64,000 bases of DNA from Tanytarsus gracilentus (taxonomy: Eukaryota; Arthropoda; Insecta; Diptera; Chironomidae). Both the position numbers and the translations under genes were made by a program. Shown piece by piece: positions 58,345 to 64,000 of the stretch (its first letter is position 1; each line of letters starts with the position of its first letter). The stretch spans positions 1 to 64,000 of the forward strand of contig JAXRKN010000023.1 of assembly GCA_038502055.1 (NCBI GenBank), in the 5' to 3' direction. The notes beneath the pieces are model-generated. The model worked only from the letters and a program-made list of their open reading frames with translations. It was not told where the DNA came from and did not search any database.

Positions 58345-61300
58345 TTACTTACCTTCTTTTCCGCTCTGCTCTGAAGCGTTGTAATTATTTCGCTGTCTTA
58401 TGCATAATGTAATCGTTACGATTATGATTAGAAGCACGAGAATGAAGATGGCGAGTACCATGAATGCAATGATGCTCATTCGACCCTCGTCAAGAATGCT
58501 GTAATGACCATGACTCGTACTGGCTGCATCATGACCCTCGTCCATAAAATTCTCGAGGCAAAATTCGAGACTTTCTTTAGTAATTCGATTGATGGGTTTG
58601 CTGCGTAGAATTTCTGGGAGAAAACATTCCGGACTGTTTTTCCATCTCATCTAAATTTCATTAAATGAAAATTTTCAATGTTAAGATCATTACGTGGAGG
58701 TTATAATAAGTTTATGAAATTAAAAATACTTTAGGAGACTTCAAAATGAAGCAAAAAACATGGATGGAAACTCAGGGGAGTTAAAATGAAAGGATCTAGT
58801 TCATAATCTGTTTAAAATTTAATAAATAGTCTAAGCCTCTCTTTTAAAAGCTTATTTCCATGAAAAATAAAATAAAAGCATAAAATATTACGGTTTCTAT
58901 CCGGCTTAAAATCGCTCCAACATGGCAGACATCACAAACCAGAGGATTTTGTTCGAACTTAACGTCATCTATGTTTAACAATTTAATTGCAAAATCTTCC
59001 TCGAATCCAGTAAGCTGATTCCGTGATAAATCTAATTCCTGGAAGGAAGAGAACTGTTAGCATTTTGCTTGCAGATATTATTACCATCAATGTTTTATTA
59101 TCGTCAACATAGTTAGGTAGAATCAGGGTAAGAATAAAAGAAACCATTTGCTTGAAACAACTCACAAAAAATCCAATAAATAAACATTAAAAATCAGATA
59201 AAAATAAAATAAAATTTTCTAAAAAAATCTGTTCAAAATCATGCAAAAAGTATGTTGGTCACAAATATTTTTTATGAATACAACGAAAATTCAACATCTC
59301 ATGAGTTGCAACATGAAATTAATCTATCAATAACAATACGGACGAAATGCATATTCGATATCATAGCCCATTATGACGAAGGATCATTGTTATTGGCAGA
59401 TCTGAAAGAATGTTTCATGTCGCTTTGATTAATGAAACATATTCATATCATGTGGGGAAAAGCTCAGAATTCACCTCGTTATTATTTGAAAATATTTTTT
59501 CGTAAACTGCTTGCAAGAAAACATTCACATATATGTTTTATTTATGCTTTAAAATTTGCAAGTGTGTCACAAAAATGCCATGAAAATTTGTTCGATCTAT
59601 CGGATGAAATGAGTATGAAAAATTCGTATGAATAATGTATTTGTATTTTTGTGATTTCTCCCCTTCACAAAAAAAAATATCTCGCTAAGTAAAAATCAGT
59701 GAACATATAAAAAGCTAAATCGAACTCAGGCACGTCATGCATGACTTACCTTTAACTTTGCCAATGGATTGAGAATCTGTAGCGTTTCATTGTTGAGATG
59801 CGTGCCGGAAATATTGAGCATTAGGAGATTACCAAGTGGCACGAATATGCCCAATGGCATATTGGTGATGTCGGCCATCGATAGCGCTTTCAGTTCGGTG
59901 AGGTTCTGGAATACTGGTCGAATATCCAATAAATTCAGCAGCACATTTCCGCTAATATTGAGTGTTTGTAACTTCGGCATGTGACACATGTAATCCCACT
60001 CGAGGGCCGAGAGCTTATTGTACGAGATATCGAGGAACGTCAGATTGAGCAAATTATTAAAAGCTCGACTGGAGATCTTTGCCAAGCGATTACGTGAAAT
60101 GTCTGTAGAGAATTGAAATTGTTTCTTAATTTATATGCCCGATTGAGTTTCACTCTTATCGCCACTCACCCAGAAACAGAAGATTTTTCTGACGTTGAAA
60201 TAAATAGTCAACAATTACGGATAATTGATTGCCGTCAAGATGAAGTCGTCTTAAATATTTTAGATCCTTAAACTCGTCCTTATCCAAATATTTGAACTGA
60301 AAATAAAACCAAAAGAATTAAAATTCACTCGATTGTATAAGTTTGCCTGCAAATTAACTTATTGATTTTTAAGTGTTTACGTAAATTACTTCTTTGTGTT
60401 AAAATCAATACCAAGTTTAGGTAAGAATTTAGATAAATTCGGTTGACTTTGTGAAATTATAAATATAAGTTTTTTCCTTTTCCTTAATTCCACTTCCCTG
60501 ATAATCATAACAAGAACTGATTGAGCTGTGCCGGATGATTGAAATTTCCCTCGAGGACTCAATCGCTTTTGATGATTCCGAGAAGAGGAAAAATATACAC
60601 ATAAGTTTTAATAACTTTTTCTCTCTCTTCAATCATTTTCATTTTTTCGGTTTTGTTGCTCATTCAAACCCTCTCAAATGCAGGATAATAATGTACAATA
60701 TCCTCAACAAACGAGAACATAAATACCCACACTCATACATATTTCACTTATGTTGAATTGCAAACATAAACTTGATGACGGAGAATGAGAACAAAGTGCT
60801 GTGAAAATATCAGACTGAATCACATGTCGAGCTCGTTTGCATTATATTTTCCAAGATTTTGCCTTCGATGATAGTCACATAAAAAATGAGAGGAGGGAAA
60901 CACGAGCGAGCGAGCGGATGGAAAATCGTAAAGGGGTTTGGTTTTGTTTGAATAAACATAAAAATCTAAAAAATATATTTGCATTAGAAGATGGAATTGC
61001 CTTTACAGCCCACGTGACGTAATTGATAGACTTTTTTCCGCTTCAAATCGAGATCAATGACAAAATCAAAGTAAATTACCTGGTTATTACCCAAATCCAA
61101 GTCAGTCAACTGATTTAATAGATTATAGAGCTGTGGGTTGATATTCTGCAATCGACATCCACGACATTTCAGCACTTTCAGATCCTTAAAGCCAAACATG
61201 ACACCAATGGAGAGGAAGAAGGTATAAATATCAGAAGAAAAATTGCGTTTTAGGGAGGAAAAAAGTTTTGCAGGGGTTGGAAAACTTTCGACTTTTTTTT

Positions 61301-63209
61301 TCATTTCAAAAAATTTCTTTCCTCCCTTTACCACATAACAAGCAGCATCTTGAGCTGTCGATCTAATATAATGCTCAACCTTTTGTATATACGCGTGCCA
61401 TCATACTCACAATAACGTCTTTAAACACATCGGGCGGTAAATCATCCAACTGATTACGACTAAGGTCGAGATTCTTTAATTTCGAGAGCATCTGGAAGAT
61501 TTTTGGCTCCATGTCTGCTAGTGAGTTGTCAGCTAAATTGAGCGATTTTAAATCCTAGAGGGCAGGAAAAAATTTTATTTCTTATTATTTGATTTTTATT
61601 TTTTGGAGCAAATTAGGAAGCAACAAGATGGGTCTGCAAACGGCGTTGCCATTTCCAATAGCTCCGCATAGATTAGTACCCTACTCCATTGCAATGGGCA
61701 TTAGTGGCATTAGATTCCTGATGCAATGACGAGTTCAACGACATACATGAAGCCATAGTTCTGAAAAATGGACATTAGTGGCACTCGTGGCCGACCATGA
61801 TGGACATTCCTCAAAAATCGTCAATGTCAATCAATTCCTGATGCAATTACGAGTTCAACGATACCCATGAAGCCATAGTTCTGAAAAAATGGACATTAGT
61901 GGCACTCGTGGCCGACCATGATGGACATTCCTCAAAAAACGTCAATGTCAATCGATTCCTGATGCAATTACGAGTTCAACGATACCCATGAAGCCATAGT
62001 TCTGAAAAAATAGACATTAGTGGCACTCCTGGCCGACCATGATGGACATTCCTCAAAAATCGTCAATGTCAATCGATTCCTGATGCAATTACGAGTTCAA
62101 CGATACCCATGAAGCCATATAAGAGAAAATTTGTATGAAAAAGGACATTTTTGCACTCAGGGACGGTCCTTGGAGGGTCGTACCTCAAAACTAAATACTT
62201 CTTGCACAACTAGAGCCAAAACCCGATCTTTAGCCACAAACCCGAGTCAAATCCGACCAGCCGTTCTTGAGATATGGCGTTCACTAAGATCGTAAGAAAG
62301 TAAGAAAGTGAGAAAGTAAGAAAGTAAGAAAGTAAGAAAGTAAGATGACTTAAATGGCTCTAACTCCTCGTAGGAGCAACCGATTTCAAATCTGTTTTCG
62401 CCAGTTTGTAGGGATTGACAAGGCCTATCATTTGAGTATATGTTTTGATATTGCACAATGTAATGTCTTGGCACTAGGGGTCGAAAACAGGTTTTGGAAA
62501 AATCCAAAATTAATATATAGCGGAGCTATAATTAACATCTGTAAAGTCCACTCACAGTCAAATATTTAAAGGTTCCACTTGAAATCACGTCGAGTTTGTT
62601 TTTCGACAAATTTAGTTCTCGCAAGTTTTGTTGCCCTTTGAAGTTGTCTTCGCTCAGCGTTGAGATGTTGTTGCGTGATAAGTCTTTAAGTATGAAAAGT
62701 GCACGCAATTAAGTCTCGAGAGATTAATTTTTAATCACTAAATGTACCTAAAATGCGGAGCGATGGAACGCCCCAAAACGAATGTAGTCCTACACTCGGC
62801 ACATTTGATTCGGTGATACGTAAAATCTCCAATTTATTCAACGACTGAAAACCGGATCCGAGCGTGAGCATATGCTTTGATTTTCGTATAATGACCACAT
62901 TCATTTCTTCGTCGAACTCTTTTATTGGAATCTGCTTCATACTCCCTGTGAACACGACAAATGAGAAGATATTTTTATTGTAATAATTTTGAACGACAGG
63001 ACATAACGTCATCGAATCTCGCATATTTTCCTATAACATGTGAAAATCGATTAAAATTAATGAGACAACAACATACCTCGTTCACATAATGCGGAATATC
63101 GTCCATTAATATCTAAATCACACGTACATTCGATCGGACATTTTTTGATGCTGCTCGTTTGATGTAGAATAAATAAAGCTATGAGTCCTATCTTCAATAA
63201 ATCCCTCAT
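58345..63209 (-). CDS. Single-pass membrane protein with about 14 leucine-rich repeats
   Basis: Nine exons: 63209-63077, 62945-62748, 62683-62556, 61554-61411, 61184-61080, 60296-60170, 60102-59750, 59038-58892 and 58650-58345. They total 1641 nt, 546 aa, all GT-AG and in phase. The chosen start gives a clean signal peptide (MRDLLKIGLIALFILHQTSS) with A at -3; in-frame ATGs at 63251 and 63332 would bury it. A Cys-rich cap follows (CPIECTCD, then CERG), then about 14 repeats of 22-26 residues (LRILDLSRNNIS, LKNLDLSRNQLD, LTFLDISYNKLS) and a C-terminal cap (CDVCHVGAILSRI, then CFLPE). A membrane helix (AFMVLAIFILVLLIIIVTI) and a tail of about 20 residues end it. The protein probably sits at the cell surface for adhesion or ligand binding. 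The last codons GAAGGTAAGTAA contain a perfect donor, so a further 3' exon may replace the short tail. I cannot name the orthologue. Confidence 0.9.
61717..62119. repeat. Tandem array of 120-121 bp units in LRR gene intron
   Basis: Units start at 61717, 61837, 61958 and 62079 with the words CCTGATGCAAT, CGAGTTCAACGATACCCATG, AGTTCTGAAAAA, GACATTAGTGGCACTC and GACCATGATGGACATTCCTC. Three are full and the fourth stops after GAAGCCATA. The units are nearly identical to each other, so the expansion is recent. Single-unit relatives are at 12094-12135, 29551-29620 and 50310-50345. Confidence 0.9.
62160..62535 (+). mobile_element. Unclassified element with internal 8-bp repeat
   Basis: Follows the 121-bp array directly. 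It holds GACGGTCCTTGGAGGGTCGT, CCGTTCTTGAGATATGGCGT, an octamer array (62292-62345), GCTCTAACTCCTCGTAGGAG and the tail GGTTTTGGAAAAATCCAAAA. The tail has a related fragment at 54970-55035, so it is dispersed. It is less AT-rich than the intron around it. It has no open frame with recognisable content. Confidence 0.6.
62292..62345. repeat. (GTAAGAAA)6 octamer array
   Basis: Six octamers, the third being GTGAGAAA, followed by a partial GTAAGA. Each unit contains GTAAGA, a donor-like word, within an intron on the opposite strand. Confidence 0.9.
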
Positions 63210-63251
63210 TATTTTCCTATTTATTCGGAAAACATCATCATCGTCAGCCAT

Positions 63252-64000
63252 TATCGTATGATAGCGTTCATATTTAAAATAAAGTGGAGGAAAAAGATTT
63301 TTTTGAATAACATGACAGTGTGACTCTATCATAATATTATGATCTTGCGGGTGAGTGGAAGTTGGTTAGTATGAAAATGGCATAAAGTGAATGTGGAAGT
63401 TCAAAGGTGATTTTTATTTTCAATTGAAAACATTTTAAAATTAATAAATAAATTTTTTATAAGAGAACCATTATTGGTTTAAACTCAATTACCTAACTGA
63501 AATTTAATTCAAGAAAACATCCAATTATAATAAAACTTCTAATTATAATATACGAGTATTATAGTAAAGAATTGCAAATTTTTATCAGATAATTGAAAAT
63601 TTGTTTCAATTCTAAAGGCGAGAAAGCATTTTCCAAATCATTCAATTTTAATTATAAATGCGTTTACAATGGAAGGTCGCAATAAAAATTCTAGAATGTC
63701 GTGATGTGACTTAATGAGAGCAACAGAGCTTTCATTGTGCACATTAAAGGGTTGTGAAGAGCAAGGTTATTGAGCATGTGAGTCATTAACATTTTCTTAG
63801 TAATTATAAGACGCTCATGTGACATGCGAAATTTTTTAAAAAGTCTTTAAGAAATTCCAAATACTTTTTCAACTTGGTAAAATTTTTTTAGTTACAAAAA
63901 AGACATTGGCGCTTAATTAATTTTCAGAGAAGGAGCAAAAAAAAGAAAAGCGGAAGGAAGGGTCGAAAAAAGGTTGTTGATAAAATTAAACAAGGGAAAA
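63252..64000. other. Upstream flank of the LRR gene
   Basis: AT-rich DNA presumed to hold the promoter and 5' UTR of the minus-strand LRR gene. No TATA-like element at a clear distance and no other gene was recognised. Confidence 0.5.

Noticed and set aside
62946..63024. Extension of LRR exon 2 upstream to the in-frame ATG at 63024
   Set aside because: Joining exon 1 to an acceptor at 63030 gives the wrong phase and an early stop. The acceptor TTCACAG at 62946 restores the frame and the expected N-terminal cap.

Overview
The window looks like a stretch of an insect nuclear genome, most likely a dipteran and probably a nematoceran fly (midge or mosquito group). The evidence is a very AT-rich background, spliced genes with short GT-AG introns plus some long ones, and proteins that match insect families. 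Nothing bacterial, organellar or viral was seen. I found no tRNA, rRNA, CRISPR array or known microRNA by eye.

Layout. (1) 1-2128, minus: 5' part of a gene for a secreted, Pro/Gln/His-rich protein that I do not recognise; it runs off the left edge. (2) 2129-13913: about 12 kb without a gene, holding repeat relics. (3) 13914-15108, minus: a DNA/RNA non-specific endonuclease family protein that seems to have lost the catalytic His region. (4) 15109-21070: AT-rich, no gene, one inverted-repeat element. (5) 21071-24660: a tight housekeeping cluster of ebi/TBL1 (minus), RpLP1 (plus) and ND-B16.6/GRIM-19 (minus). ebi and RpLP1 are head to head with 527 bp between start codons. RpLP1 and ND-B16.6 are tail to tail with 143 bp between stops. 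(6) 25828-39320, plus: drongo/AGFG (ArfGAP plus NPF tail). Its first intron is about 11 kb and holds a complete CRAL-TRIO lipid-transfer gene on the opposite strand (29985-31502). (7) 39321-58344: a 19 kb repeat-rich desert with an ORF1-like relic of a non-LTR retrotransposon, several inverted-repeat elements, a tandem segmental duplication and a near-perfect palindrome. (8) 58345-63209, minus: a nine-exon gene for a single-pass membrane protein with about 14 leucine-rich repeats; its third intron holds a 121-bp tandem array and a (GTAAGAAA)n-bearing element.

I built gene models exon by exon and tested them by reading-frame phase. ebi (499 aa), RpLP1 (112 aa), ND-B16.6 (149 aa), drongo (487 aa), the CRAL-TRIO gene (343 aa) and the LRR gene (546 aa) each give an exact multiple of three with consensus splice sites. 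The nuclease-like gene lacks a visible first exon. The left-edge gene lacks its 3' end.

I see no clear new multi-gene system. The items most worth a second look are the apparently catalytically dead nuclease paralogue, two tiny fold-back elements with a 10-bp-periodic GC-rich core, a 33-nt identical sequence at two sites (one upstream of ND-B16.6), the 51.8-53.5 kb duplication whose first copy looks like an indel-ridden version of the second, and the web of related repeat fragments shared among introns and intergenic DNA.
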